Assembly: GCF_026262505.1 (NCBI RefSeq)
Contig: NC_067203.1
Coordinates: 1,364,001-1,428,000, forward strand
Length of the DNA: 64,000 nt
Direction of reading: 5' to 3'
Source: Trichomonas vaginalis G3
Taxonomy: Eukaryota > Parabasalia > Trichomonadida > Trichomonadidae
This document shows positions 1-8,116 of this stretch, piece after piece (the first letter of the stretch is position 1; each line of letters opens with the position of its first letter). The notes beneath the pieces were generated by a model that worked only from the letters and a program-made list of their open reading frames with translations, was not told the origin of the DNA and did no database searches. The position numbers and the translations under genes were made by a program.

Positions 1-60
1 GCCTTTTGTGAATGTTTCGCCATTAGATTTGTTAGTGAATGTTTTTGCTTCGACTGACAT
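1..60 (-). CDS. N-terminus of an unidentified Maverick protein (cut by window edge)
   Basis: Reading leftwards from an ATG at 58-60 there is an open frame of 20 codons (starts MSVEAKTFTNKSNGE) that leaves the window. The product is not recognisable from this piece. It lies downstream of the integrase on the same strand, separated by a non-coding stretch that carries a 22-bp perfect palindrome. Confidence 0.4.
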   Translation of the reverse strand, partial: MSVEAKTFTNKSNGETFTKG

Positions 61-158
61 TTCTGTTCTTACCTACAAGATAAAAAGTTAGAAAAAAATA
101 AAACTAACGTTATTTTTTCTGTCTTAAGGAAATTCATGAAAATTCATGAGGGTGAAAA

Positions 159-180
159 AAGAGGTGAGATCTCACCTCTT
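159..180. promoter_or_regulatory. perfect palindrome with GGTGAGATCTCACC core
   Basis: A 22-bp perfect inverted repeat lies between the integrase 3' end and the start of the next minus-strand gene. It is preceded by a GGTGAAAAAA direct repeat and followed by CTTCACCTAAA. The same core recurs at 8903-8916, 31811-31824 and 42413-42426, always in non-coding Maverick DNA. A regulatory, processing or origin role is inference. Confidence 0.5.
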
Positions 181-223
181 CACCTAAAATATATTTTGTC
201 TGATTTACATCTAATGAAAAAGT

Positions 224-709
224 TTAGAAGAATTTTCTTATTCTTTCTGGCTTATTTTTGTCTTTCCAGTACTCCCACTCTAATGGTCCCAGATGTGTTG
301 GCTTCGACTCTCTCAAGTTCTTAGATGGTATAACATCTTCAACGCCTCCTTCATATCTTACTTTATAAGCGTCATCGTTTGTGTTATAGCCAAGTATTTC
401 AATAACCACTCCTCGCTTTGCTTCGTCAATGGTTTTAGCAAGTTTGCCATTACTACTTTCGACTAATTTATGACGAGGGTAAAACGCTATGGAGTCGTCA
501 GCAGCTTTTATAAGATATCCATTACCTTGCGTAGAGTCTACGATATAATAATTTCGACTTAACCTTAAACGTTTCTTTGTCAACGGTTTGTCGTCAAGAA
601 CTACACGAACTTTTGTACCAGGAATGAGGGTAAATTGTGTTGAATTTCTGATATTTTGTGTTTGACTTCGTTTCTTTTGTATATACTTTTCTTCTTGTTG
701 TTGTGTCAT
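224..709 (-). CDS. Maverick integrase, C-terminal part (SH3/chromo-like), frameshifted from the core
   Basis: This 161-residue ORF continues the integrase encoded just upstream. Residues ~25-75 look like the small beta-barrel that follows retroviral-type integrase cores, and residues ~98-135 (VVIEILGYN..YKVRYEGGVEDVIPS) resemble a chromodomain- or SH3-like module. The ATG at 707-709 overlaps the upstream TGA as ATGA. The frame stays open upstream of that ATG and there carries a His-Thr-Pro-Asn-Ser stretch typical of the end of integrase cores. One gene broken by a single indel near 715-735 is therefore more likely than two genes. Confidence 0.7.
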   Translation of the reverse strand: MTQQQEEKYIQKKRSQTQNIRNSTQFTLIPGTKVRVVLDDKPLTKKRLRLSRNYYIVDSTQGNGYLIKAADDSIAFYPRHKLVESSNGKLAKTIDEAKRGVVIEILGYNTNDDAYKVRYEGGVEDVIPSKNLRESKPTHLGPLEWEYWKDKNKPERIRKFF

Positions 710-1308
710 TGAATTTGGTGTATGTCTGTTGTAGAATGTGTTGAGGAATTATATACTTCGAGAAAATGTTTCATTGTTTCTTCGGTAAAGTCTCGCTCTT
801 GATTTAAATCTCTGAGAGTCCTTATGAAGCGGTTTATGATGCCGAGTATGTTATGGTTATGGTCTTCAGTAGTGTAGTGAGTTATGTTATGCTTAATGAG
901 AAATTCTGTGATTTCGTTGCTGAGGTATGCTGAATCCTGGTCTGATGTTAAAGTACTTGGGTTATGTTCTGCTACAAACTTTTGTAAAACTCTTAACACT
1001 TCACGAGTTCCTTTGTTCTTCATTGGATATGCATATGCTTTACGAGTGTTAACATTTATGAAGATGAGGAATGGTTTATGTCCTCCTTTTCTGCTTTGAA
1101 TGAGAGTGTCAAATTGGTATGCGTCAGGAGTGTTGGAGTAAATTGGTAAAAAGTAGTCGTAAGGGTTTATTTTTGTTTGATGTACAACATTTTTGTCAAA
1201 GAACCTTTTCACTTCAGCTCTGTTAGTAAATCCCGAACTCTTTGCTGCTTCATTGAACTTCTTAAATGACCTCCATGGATGTTGTTCGAATACTTCTTTC
1301 AAGCTCAT
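706..1308 (-). CDS. Maverick integrase (rve family) catalytic core
   Basis: A 200-residue protein with a retroviral-type integrase core, which in Mavericks inserts the linear element into host DNA. The first two acidic residues are Asp67 (in YQFDTLIQ) and Asp123 (in LTSDQDSAYL). Thirty-five residues later, where the D,D-35-E family has Glu, this copy has Asn159 (in LGIINRFIRTLRDL; codon 832-834). No HHCC zinc finger is seen in the N-terminus, which is a short helical segment. The gene lies 40 bp downstream of the fibre gene on the same strand. The ORF ends early relative to the family; the rest of the protein is in another frame at 224-709. Confidence 0.85.
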   Translation of the reverse strand: MSLKEVFEQHPWRSFKKFNEAAKSSGFTNRAEVKRFFDKNVVHQTKINPYDYFLPIYSNTPDAYQFDTLIQSRKGGHKPFLIFINVNTRKAYAYPMKNKGTREVLRVLQKFVAEHNPSTLTSDQDSAYLSNEITEFLIKHNITHYTTEDHNHNILGIINRFIRTLRDLNQERDFTEETMKHFLEVYNSSTHSTTDIHQIQ

Positions 1309-1348
1309 TTATGTAAAGTTAAAGATTTTATTCTAGGCTCAAGCGCGT

Positions 1349-3121
1349 TCATTGAACGCGGTACCATGCGAATACAGTCACAAATGGTGGCATATAATCT
1401 TCACCTGAGCCCGTTGGATTTGTTGCGAAAGTGTGTGAATGATTTCCTGTGGTTTCACAGAAAATACCTGTGCTTGAATCTACTGGGTCGCTTGAAATAT
1501 CAGATCTATTCATTCCCTGTCTATCCGAACCTGCTGCAAGATTTGTATAACCTCTTTTTGTTATTGAATGTGAATGATTACCTGTTGTGTTTGTAGTTCC
1601 TGCATGAGTGTGCGGTGGAAGGTTTGCTTCTTTAATTTTCTTCGAACCGCCTGTTTGCTTTGAAGAGTTCGCACAATAGAGGAATTTATCTACAATCTGC
1701 TTCCACGTACCAAAACCCAGAACTGTTTCTGGATTTGTTGAGTTCATTGACGTATAAATAGAGTCTATAGGATATAATGTTTGAAGCATTTCCGTCTTTA
1801 ATGTTTGAAGCTCTGCTTTGTTAGCTTTCTTATCTAACATTGTTGGTAGTTCATATGCTTCAAAGTTTCTGGCATGATCTTCGATATTCCTGCAACTCTT
1901 ATCTAAACTGTTAAGCGTGTCTTTTACACTAGTGCTTGGATTCTCTAAAGGTGCACTTGAACCAAGGTCAAAGTTCAATATTATGTCGTCTGCTCTAACA
2001 GTAGTGAAGGATTTATGTGTATGGTTCTTGTCAGCTTTATTATCTAACATTGCTGGTAGTTCATGTGCTTCAAAGTTTCTGACATGATCTTCGATATTCA
2101 TACATTTACTATTTAAGGAGTTTAGTGTATCTTTTACACTAGTGCTTGGATTCTCTAAAGGTGCACTTGAACCAAGGTCAAAGTTCAATATTATGTCGTC
2201 TGCTCTAACAGTAGTGAAGGATTTATGTGTATGGTTCTTGTCGGCTTTACTGTCTAATGTAGCTTGAAGTTCATTTATATCGGAGATGTTGTGTTTATGA
2301 GATTTCAAAACTTTGTTCATTGCTTCGAGTTCAACTTTGTCAGCTTTACTTTTAATAGCATCTTCAAACGTTATTTTTGACTTAACTCTCAAAGTAAATC
2401 TTGGTTCAACTAATACACCGTTAACAGAGAAAGTAGAGGCATAAATTTCATCGTTATAACCAAATGCTTCTGGTGCTTTACCCGTGTCATACTGTACAGT
2501 ACAGCGTATATCATAACCTTTAGCACGAATGTATTTATATCTTCTTTCATTGGGGTCTTCCGTCTTCACTTCATCACTTCGTGTTAAATATCCATGGTAG
2601 TCCGTTATAATCTGTTCGTCTGAAGTTATATAATGAACGTGGTTCTTGACTTTATCACTCAGAGCTAAAAGCTCATTTTTGTTTGCTTTTTCGGCTAATT
2701 TCTCATTAACATCATTCACTTCTAATTCAACTCTTCCGCCAGAACTCTTATTATCATTAATCTTTTTCATTAATTCGGTAATTACGTCATAAAGACTATA
2801 TTCTGTTTTCGGTTTTGTAAATAATGAGTCAAAATTTCTTTTCATCATTACATCGCTGACATTAATGATATCACCAATTCCTTTTTCATTTATTCTCTTC
2901 ATTAGTTCTGCAATAATGACGAATATATAATCTGTTAATTTATTCTCTTCATCGAGGGTTATAGAATGTTTTGAAATTGAATCATTAACTCCTCTAAATA
3001 AATCAATAACTTCAGGATACACGTTTTTAATGTCTCGAATAACCCGACCAGTATCCTGTTGTTCATCTTCGTTCCCGTCGTTACGTGGTTTTATATCTCT
3101 AACCATCATCAACGCAGCCAT
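1349..3121 (-). CDS. fibre protein with phage tail-collar-like C-terminus
   Basis: A 590-residue structural protein. The N-terminal two thirds is helical and repetitive: two 70-residue units, each containing KADKNHTHKSFTTV, are copied almost exactly at DNA level with a 210-bp period (about 1830-2040 and 2040-2250). The C-terminal ~130 residues carry a tail-collar-type pattern: YPIDSIYTSMN, FGTWKQI, FLYCANSS..TGGSKKI, then HxH motifs LPPHTHAG, GNHSHS and GNHSHTF, ending MPPFVTVFAWYRVQ. In phage T4 fibres, HxH motifs bind metal in the adhesin tip. A virion receptor-binding role is inference. The ORFs at 3099-3305 and 3358-4308 look like its N-terminal parts in other frames. Confidence 0.75.
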   Translation of the reverse strand: MAALMMVRDIKPRNDGNEDEQQDTGRVIRDIKNVYPEVIDLFRGVNDSISKHSITLDEENKLTDYIFVIIAELMKRINEKGIGDIINVSDVMMKRNFDSLFTKPKTEYSLYDVITELMKKINDNKSSGGRVELEVNDVNEKLAEKANKNELLALSDKVKNHVHYITSDEQIITDYHGYLTRSDEVKTEDPNERRYKYIRAKGYDIRCTVQYDTGKAPEAFGYNDEIYASTFSVNGVLVEPRFTLRVKSKITFEDAIKSKADKVELEAMNKVLKSHKHNISDINELQATLDSKADKNHTHKSFTTVRADDIILNFDLGSSAPLENPSTSVKDTLNSLNSKCMNIEDHVRNFEAHELPAMLDNKADKNHTHKSFTTVRADDIILNFDLGSSAPLENPSTSVKDTLNSLDKSCRNIEDHARNFEAYELPTMLDKKANKAELQTLKTEMLQTLYPIDSIYTSMNSTNPETVLGFGTWKQIVDKFLYCANSSKQTGGSKKIKEANLPPHTHAGTTNTTGNHSHSITKRGYTNLAAGSDRQGMNRSDISSDPVDSSTGIFCETTGNHSHTFATNPTGSGEDYMPPFVTVFAWYRVQ

Positions 3122-3305
3122 AACCGGAGGGTTTGTTTGCTATCTGTTCGAAAATCCGTCCGTTATGTACGGTATATCTAAATAATTTCTTTGTGTTTGT
3201 TAAAACATTTGAAACAAGTCTTTTAAAACCATCTACAAAATTTCCTGTTTCACCTAATGTTCTTGCAGCATTTACAAGCTCACCCATTCCCGCTTTTGAC
3301 CCCAA
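3099..3305 (-). pseudogene. middle piece of the fibre gene in another frame
   Basis: A 68-residue reading frame (GELVNAARTLGETGNFVDG...) fills the gap between the ORF ending at 3358 and the 590-residue fibre ORF, and overlaps the latter by 23 bp. The frame is open upstream as far as the end of the 3358-4308 ORF, with sensible coding content on both sides. The simplest reading is one fibre gene of about 980 residues (4308 to 1349) with two frame disruptions, near 3370 and near 3110. Separate overlapping genes cannot be excluded. Confidence 0.5.
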
Positions 3306-3357
3306 AAACGTCCATATTGCATTTATTTCACTCTGTATTGTTGTCCATTCAGCGAAA

Positions 3358-4308
3358 CTAACACCCGCATTCGCTAAGCTGAAAAATGAAATTCAGTGGA
3401 TCGAACTTAATTCCACCTTCTTTTTCAATTTCAACGAACTCACTAACATGAGATTTTAAGTATTCTTTCGTTAAAATTGTTTTCCCCGATGTTATGTCAT
3501 TAACGAAACTATCACCGTCAAAAGTTAACGAATTCAATTTCGTCGTTGATGCTTTTATTTCATACACCGCTTTATCGATAGTTTTTGGCTCACCTTCTTT
3601 AGAAGCATATGAAACATTAATGAATGAATTATATGTATTCGTGAATGAGTTAAAATCAATGATTTTCATTAATGAAGCCTTTAATGATTCATTAACTGTT
3701 GAATCCCTTAAAACAATTACTGAACTGTCATTTATGAAAGGTACACTGCAAACCGTCGAGTTTGGATCAAATGCTGTAGTTGGTGCAGGAATATTAATGA
3801 TATAAGTCATTAAATCATTAAGTGACGTAAATAATGTTGTTGTTTTTGATTTAATTTCTTTAGCATCTGTTATATACGGTAATTTTATTTCTGTAGTTTC
3901 TGAATTAAAGATATTCGCTAAAATGTTTTGTAAACTGTTTTGAACAGCTGTGTAAACCGTTGAATTCGGAACTCTTACGATTTCACCGTCCTTAATAAAA
4001 GGCATTGCACATGGTGTAGTGCTTGGGTCAAATCTTTCGGGATTATAATTCAACATATATTCTAACGCTTCATATACAGACTTATATACTGTTGTGTCGT
4101 TCTTCATGACAACTTCACCATTTACAATGAATGGCATAGTACATGGAGTTAAAATAGGGTCAAACTTTTCATAGTCCTTCCATGTTATGTATTTCTCGGT
4201 ATTTCCATCACTGATAACAATATATTTGTCAGTAAGTGTGAGAGAGTATTGACCAAAATATAAACGTTTAGCTCTGTCAGCTTCATACGCATATGCAGCT
4301 ATACTCAT
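3358..4308 (-). CDS. fibre/structural protein N-terminal region, repetitive
   Basis: A 316-residue protein, not matched to a named family. It contains at least three internal repeats of the type FDP..TPC(T/A)MPFI..GE(I/V)V....TVY (about residues 50-75, 95-120 and, more divergent, 180-205), which suggests a repetitive beta- or coiled-coil shaft. It is probably the N-terminal part of the fibre at 1349-3121. The start codon at 4306-4308 faces the plus-strand gene at 4326 across a 17-bp spacer. Confidence 0.6.
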   Translation of the reverse strand: MSIAAYAYEADRAKRLYFGQYSLTLTDKYIVISDGNTEKYITWKDYEKFDPILTPCTMPFIVNGEVVMKNDTTVYKSVYEALEYMLNYNPERFDPSTTPCAMPFIKDGEIVRVPNSTVYTAVQNSLQNILANIFNSETTEIKLPYITDAKEIKSKTTTLFTSLNDLMTYIINIPAPTTAFDPNSTVCSVPFINDSSVIVLRDSTVNESLKASLMKIIDFNSFTNTYNSFINVSYASKEGEPKTIDKAVYEIKASTTKLNSLTFDGDSFVNDITSGKTILTKEYLKSHVSEFVEIEKEGGIKFDPLNFIFQLSECGC

Positions 4309-4325
4309 ATTTTAATGAGAATAAA
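4309..4325. promoter_or_regulatory. 17-bp bidirectional promoter spacer
   Basis: The whole distance between the divergent ATGs at 4308 (-) and 4326 (+) is ATTTTAATGAGAATAAA. On the minus strand it reads TTTATTCTCATTAAAAT, which contains TCATTA, a match to the trichomonad initiator TCA+1YWW. Promoter function is inferred from position and from its recurrence in other Maverick spacers. Confidence 0.55.
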
Positions 4326-4811
4326 ATGTTGTTCTATTTGCAAAGTACAGACCCAAACGAATACGGGACAGTAAAGCTACAAACAAACTTAGGTCTACAG
4401 AATGAGGCGCTTGCATTCAGAATGGTTGACTTCAATACTATCGCTTCATTCGTTATAACAGATGAAACAGATTTCATGGAGATTGAAATAGATGGAAAGA
4501 AGCACGAAATAAGATTTCACAATAATGTAGAATATAAGATGGAAACATTAGCTGGAGTGTTAAATGCTCTCATAAATACTACAATAAACAAGGATAACGA
4601 AGAAAACTTAATGAATGTTAAACTTATTGCAGGAGTTTTGAAGTTCAGTTATGCGAAGGAGTTTAAGATACCAAGAATGAGTCATAGAGTACAACTTCTT
4701 TTGGGAGCATACCATATGACATTTCCTTTGAAAAGTGTTGACAAAACGATTGAGATGAAATCTGTTCCATACGTATGTTATGGTAATTGTTTGTACATTG
4801 AGTCAAAATAG
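4326..4811 (+). CDS. putative minor capsid (penton-like) protein, N-terminal part
   Basis: 161 residues from the ATG at 4326; the frame is open a further 11 codons upstream, but that would run through the divergent neighbour. Predicted mostly beta, with LKFSYAKEFKIPRMSHRV and LLLGAYHMTFPL. The coding sense continues in another frame at 4811-5101. The combined product of about 255 residues ends in a pattern (FRLVDFQGEPVELKAPVQMTV) that resembles the C-terminal strand pattern of the penton-like protein at 24955-25749. The assignment to a single-jelly-roll minor capsid protein is inference. Confidence 0.5.
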   Translation: MLFYLQSTDPNEYGTVKLQTNLGLQNEALAFRMVDFNTIASFVITDETDFMEIEIDGKKHEIRFHNNVEYKMETLAGVLNALINTTINKDNEENLMNVKLIAGVLKFSYAKEFKIPRMSHRVQLLLGAYHMTFPLKSVDKTIEMKSVPYVCYGNCLYIESK

Positions 4812-5101
4812 CTAATGTCACAGGTATTTCAGGAGTTAATAGTAAAGGTTCAGTAGAATATAAATCCTTCTGTTATGCAGTCAATTCAATGTTCATTCCA
4901 AACGTTCCTGTCATAGCAACTCATTTAGGTAAATGGGTTCGCATTAGTCCTCATAATTTGAAAGACATGCAATTCAGACTTGTTGACTTTCAAGGAGAGC
5001 CTGTAGAACTGAAGGCACCAGTGCAAATGACTGTTGAAGTTGACTTTTTAGAAAATATTAAATGCAACAGCTTACAAGAGAACTCAGAGCTAAAAATATA
5101 A
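4811..5101 (+). pseudogene. C-terminal part of the 4326 protein after a frameshift
   Basis: The frame is open from the stop of the upstream ORF (about 4811); the first internal ATG is at 4889. It encodes SFCYAVNSMFIPNVPVIATH, LGKWVRISPHNLKDMQFR and a beta-rich end. One indel near 4805-4815 separates it from the upstream ORF. Its end overlaps the start of the next gene (5062) by 40 bp. Confidence 0.5.
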
Positions 5102-5301
5102 AGTATGAATGTTATGTATTAGGTCATGAACTTTGGTTGTTGCTGTTTGATGAAACAAATGAGTTAGTTATGTCAGTCAAGAGAACAGAAAAATATTGTG
5201 TTAGTGAAAACTGCACCAAGTCAATAAGATTAGGTTTGCATTATGAAGATGAGTTCGATACTGTTGAAGAAGTTTTGGATAGATATTACAAATTGCTTTA
5301 A
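5062..5301 (+). CDS. small Maverick protein, family shared with 25750-25989
   Basis: 79 residues, unknown function. A related 79-residue protein lies at 25750-25989 in another Maverick piece. Both begin with a helix ending in (N)NI, have a middle beta section, and end with SLDEVL- or TVEEVLDRYYK-type helices, and both sit next to a member of the 5298-5909 family. The gene ends tail-to-tail with the minus gene, the two stops overlapping at 5298-5301. Confidence 0.6.
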   Translation: MQQLTRELRAKNIKYECYVLGHELWLLLFDETNELVMSVKRTEKYCVSENCTKSIRLGLHYEDEFDTVEEVLDRYYKLL

Positions 5302-5909
5302 TTTACTAAAACATATTTCACACAAAGCTTATATTCTGTTGAAAGTTTTGTATACTCGTTCGAATATTTATACTTAAACTCAACTCCTGTAGTTCCTGGT
5401 GTTTCAATGATGCGGATGTTACCTATTTTCATGAATGGTGGCGTTTGACCACAGCATTCGATTTCAGGGTCGAGATAGTCAATGACACATTGTTTCCCTG
5501 TTATTTGTGATATAACATTTTCAAGGTCCTCCTTTGTTAGAATTATTTTTTTGCTTATAAGATTTACCAAAAGCTTCTTATCGTCTTTGAGTAAAATTGT
5601 TTGGTATAACTGAAGAAGGTAATGGTCTACGTTATCTGAAGGATTTGTTTGAACATTTGTGTAAGGGTTGTCGTTGGCTTCTCTTGAAAGAATTTGGTCC
5701 AGTGGTGGATACTCTAACTTAACATCTGATGTAGCGTTAGCGTTTGAAGCTGAGTTTAAATTCACGGATTTCAGCTCTGGTTCTTTTTCTTTCAAACACT
5801 CTGAACTATAGTTCTTTATGACAATATTGTTTGTCGTTCGTGAGTCAACATTTGATGTTGGTTCAATTGGAACATTAACGGCACCAGCTAAGATGGATTT
5901 GCTTCTCAT
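5298..5909 (-). CDS. Maverick protein of unknown function, family shared with 25996-26572
   Basis: 203 residues. It has a low-complexity Asn/Ser-rich N-terminus (MRSKSILAGAVNV..), a central helix region around residues 95-140, and a C-terminal beta domain with IECCGQTPPFMKIGNIRII. The Maverick piece at 25996-26572 encodes a relative with the same N-terminal start style and the ISCCGVSYNVIDKIYVMKGG counterpart. A virion or morphogenesis role is only a guess. It starts divergently from the 5935 gene across 25 bp. Confidence 0.6.
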   Translation of the reverse strand: MRSKSILAGAVNVPIEPTSNVDSRTTNNIVIKNYSSECLKEKEPELKSVNLNSASNANATSDVKLEYPPLDQILSREANDNPYTNVQTNPSDNVDHYLLQLYQTILLKDDKKLLVNLISKKIILTKEDLENVISQITGKQCVIDYLDPEIECCGQTPPFMKIGNIRIIETPGTTGVEFKYKYSNEYTKLSTEYKLCVKYVLVN

Positions 5910-5934
5910 TTCATATAGAATAAAAACCTTTTAT
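5910..5934. promoter_or_regulatory. 25-bp bidirectional promoter spacer
   Basis: Only 25 bp separate the minus ATG (5907-5909) from the plus ATG (5935). The minus strand reads TTTTTATTCTATATGAA immediately before its ATG, the same motif as upstream of 26572 (TTTTTATTCTAAGTAAA). Promoter function is inferred. Confidence 0.5.
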
Positions 5935-6057
5935 ATGTATGAAATGAACAATATACTCGACAAGGGTTTGAATGTAAAGCTAACGAATGAAAATATTGTT
6001 GAATTCACTGAGACAGGAGCTGTGTATAAATGTAGAACTACTGAACAAAAGAGCTAA
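5935..6057 (+). CDS. short Maverick ORF (40 residues), possibly the start of the 6074 gene
   Basis: Starts MYEMNNILDKGLNVKL and stops at 6055-6057. The downstream ORF (open from 5987, first good ATG 6074) overlaps it in another frame. Either a small protein or the N-terminus of a single gene 5935-6334 with one indel near 6045-6057. No family recognised. Confidence 0.4.
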   Translation: MYEMNNILDKGLNVKLTNENIVEFTETGAVYKCRTTEQKS

Positions 6058-6073
6058 GGGAAGAAGCAGGAAC

Positions 6074-6334
6074 ATGAACAAAGGGTGGAAGCCTATAAAA
6101 ATTTATGTCAATGATGGCTCAGGAGGTTCAAACATAAAGTATGCAGAAAGTTATAGAGTTTATGCTCTCAAAGGTGAAAAGCCTTCATTTAAGAACAGCT
6201 ATTCTAACGCATATCCTCAAAAGCTAACGGATGGGGAAGTGGATGATATGAATGACAGCAAAAATATTAACAGAAATGGCGACAGAGATGCATGGAATTT
6301 GTTTACCATCAGTCAATTAAAGCATAAGATTTAA
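6074..6334 (+). CDS. unidentified Maverick protein
   Basis: 86 residues from ATG 6074 (MNKGWKPIKIYVNDGSGG...); the frame is open from 5987. It begins with a beta-type segment and ends with a hydrophilic, Asn/Asp-rich tail. Its stop (TAA 6332-6334) overlaps the stop of the packaging ATPase on the other strand (6331-6333). The shared TTTAAA gives each gene a TAAA poly(A)-type signal. Confidence 0.5.
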   Translation: MNKGWKPIKIYVNDGSGGSNIKYAESYRVYALKGEKPSFKNSYSNAYPQKLTDGEVDDMNDSKNINRNGDRDAWNLFTISQLKHKI

Positions 6335-7218
6335 AATAATGTTGGTCGTTCCCATGGAATATTTTTGACTTTAATGGTATTAGTCATGATATGAATCTCA
6401 AGGTATGAACGAGGAGAGATGAGAGACTTATATGCTTCCCAAATTTCTTCAAAAGGTAATGTTATACCTGACTGTTTCCAAATGAGTTCAATATCATAAC
6501 GTGAGAAACCTTGAAAGATAACGAAGTCAGTTATGAGACGTTTTATGTTTAAAGCTAAAAACCTCCATGTTTGCATAAGTATTGCTACAGTTAAATGGTA
6601 ATGTCTGACTTTAGTAATGATGTTAGCTAATGGTGAGTCAGGCTTTGACACTAAACCTTTTCCGGCGAAGTCGTCGCAAACGAGCAGAGTGTTTGAAGGA
6701 TATTTTTTGAAGGGGTATTTTGAAAGTTTTGATAGAATGTAGTTTGTAAGTCGTTTCATATCGTAAACTCCTGAGTACTGACGTAAGTGGTGTTTGTCAA
6801 TAATTCTTTCCATCTCTTCTGAAGTCTTTTGCATTCCTGACTGTATAAATTCAACGATGGCATAATATTTCCTCTTACGTCGAATGTAACGTTGAAGAAA
6901 TTCAATGAGTTCGCTATCTGGAACTTTAACGACAGAGGCTTGAACTTTTGACATAAATGTTTTCGCTGTTGAGTCCATAGAGTCTGAAGTTGCTGATATA
7001 ATGATTTGGTCATAGTAAGAGTCGTTTCCTAAACGCTCTGTTATGAGTATATGACGAATGAGGTTAAATGTCTTACCTGAGCCCATCTTTCCACAATAGA
7101 AATAAACACCATTTGAACAGAACTCATAGTCCTTACTGAAAGGAAGAATGAGAGAAGAGTTAAGTTTGTCTGTAGTTTCATTCATGTCTTCATCTACGTC
7201 ATGTATTAAATGCTTCAT
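6331..7218 (-). CDS. A32/FtsK-HerA-type DNA-packaging ATPase
   Basis: 295 residues. Walker A is GKMGSGKT at residues 43-50. Walker B is NTLLVCDD (hydrophobic strand then Asp182-Asp183). The sensor-like LMQTW (Gln216) follows, as in viral genome-packaging ATPases of the A32/HerA group. In Polintons this enzyme pumps element DNA into the capsid. The length matches the usual 230-300 residues and the ORF is intact. The start codon faces the 7235 gene over 16 bp and the end overlaps the 6074 gene. It is the clearest virion-morphogenesis gene in fragment 1. Confidence 0.9.
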   Translation of the reverse strand: MKHLIHDVDEDMNETTDKLNSSLILPFSKDYEFCSNGVYFYCGKMGSGKTFNLIRHILITERLGNDSYYDQIIISATSDSMDSTAKTFMSKVQASVVKVPDSELIEFLQRYIRRKRKYYAIVEFIQSGMQKTSEEMERIIDKHHLRQYSGVYDMKRLTNYILSKLSKYPFKKYPSNTLLVCDDFAGKGLVSKPDSPLANIITKVRHYHLTVAILMQTWRFLALNIKRLITDFVIFQGFSRYDIELIWKQSGITLPFEEIWEAYKSLISPRSYLEIHIMTNTIKVKNIPWERPTLF

Positions 7219-7234
7219 TTTATCTCCATTAAAA
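7219..7234. promoter_or_regulatory. 16-bp bidirectional promoter spacer
   Basis: TTTATCTCCATTAAAA is all that separates the divergent ATGs of the ATPase (7218) and the 7235 gene. Its CCATTAAAA part resembles the TCATTAAAA of the 4309-4325 spacer. Confidence 0.55.
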
Positions 7235-8116
7235 ATGCAAGTCAGAAATATTCAGAACATAGCACCGAGTCTAACTGACAAGAGTATAAAGATATACTAT
7301 GAACATGTTATGATGAAACCAACCAAAATTCAAGAAAGTCAGTATACTTATGAATATCCAAGACATTGGGTAGAGTATGTAGGAGGTGAGAAAGCTATTG
7401 AAATCAGACAGGTTCGAAGTATTCCAGCAGGAAGAACAATATTATTGAAGAACTTTAATGTTTTGAGGTATAATGATGAAACAAAGAAGCAAGATAGTTT
7501 TCCTGTTGCTGTGTATGTGAACCTAGACACAGGAGATGACATGAAAGTTTTTAACACAAAGCTTCAAACAGTAGTGAGAGAACAACTTATAGCAGAAGGG
7601 CACCCATTACCTTCAGAAGTTACCATAGCATATACTTTTGAAACAAACTCAATAGATTTTAAAGTCATCTCTGCAAAGAAGTCAGGTTTTACATTTAATG
7701 AAGCAGATGTATATTCGAATGAAAACTTCAAAGCTATTACATGGTTAGATAATGATGATTGCTTTAAGAAAATATTTAAATTCAGTGACTCAACGATGTC
7801 AATAGATGACCTTCGTGGAATGTTACCATCGACGTTTACAGTAGAAGGTTCAGCAGGATTGCTTACAAGATTGTCAATTGGTGGCATTTGGTCTCGTGAG
7901 AACATTGTTATAAAATCCAGTATAAGTGAATTTGCTGAAGAATCTATATTATGTCTTTCAAACTACATGTATTCGCCGCCGAAGCATTATAGTATAACAA
8001 ACTTTGTCAGTAAGTTTAACATAAGACTTGTCGAACCTTCTTCAATGAAAGATGTTGTGCTACCCAAAGACGGAAAGGATGGACTCATTATTGAGATGAT
8101 TTTAATAGCATATTAA
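7235..8116 (+). CDS. putative virion protein, family shared with 44150-44998
   Basis: 293 residues from ATG 7235; the longer frame from 7148 would overlap the ATPase start. The N-terminal region has YTYEYPRHWVEYVGG..KAIEIRQ, matched in the element at 44150-44998 by YRFDYPLRWLRD..TKAIGLRR, so two diverged Mavericks share the gene. The centre contains a long helix and the C-terminus a beta sheet region ending GLIIEMILIAY. A minor capsid or internal virion role is inference. Its TAA (8114-8116) is followed directly by the ATG of the next gene. Confidence 0.6.
   Translation: MQVRNIQNIAPSLTDKSIKIYYEHVMMKPTKIQESQYTYEYPRHWVEYVGGEKAIEIRQVRSIPAGRTILLKNFNVLRYNDETKKQDSFPVAVYVNLDTGDDMKVFNTKLQTVVREQLIAEGHPLPSEVTIAYTFETNSIDFKVISAKKSGFTFNEADVYSNENFKAITWLDNDDCFKKIFKFSDSTMSIDDLRGMLPSTFTVEGSAGLLTRLSIGGIWSRENIVIKSSISEFAEESILCLSNYMYSPPKHYSITNFVSKFNIRLVEPSSMKDVVLPKDGKDGLIIEMILIAY

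Noticed and set aside
136-324. 62-residue plus-strand ORF
   Set aside because: Begins in the palindromic intergenic module and runs antisense into the integrase gene.
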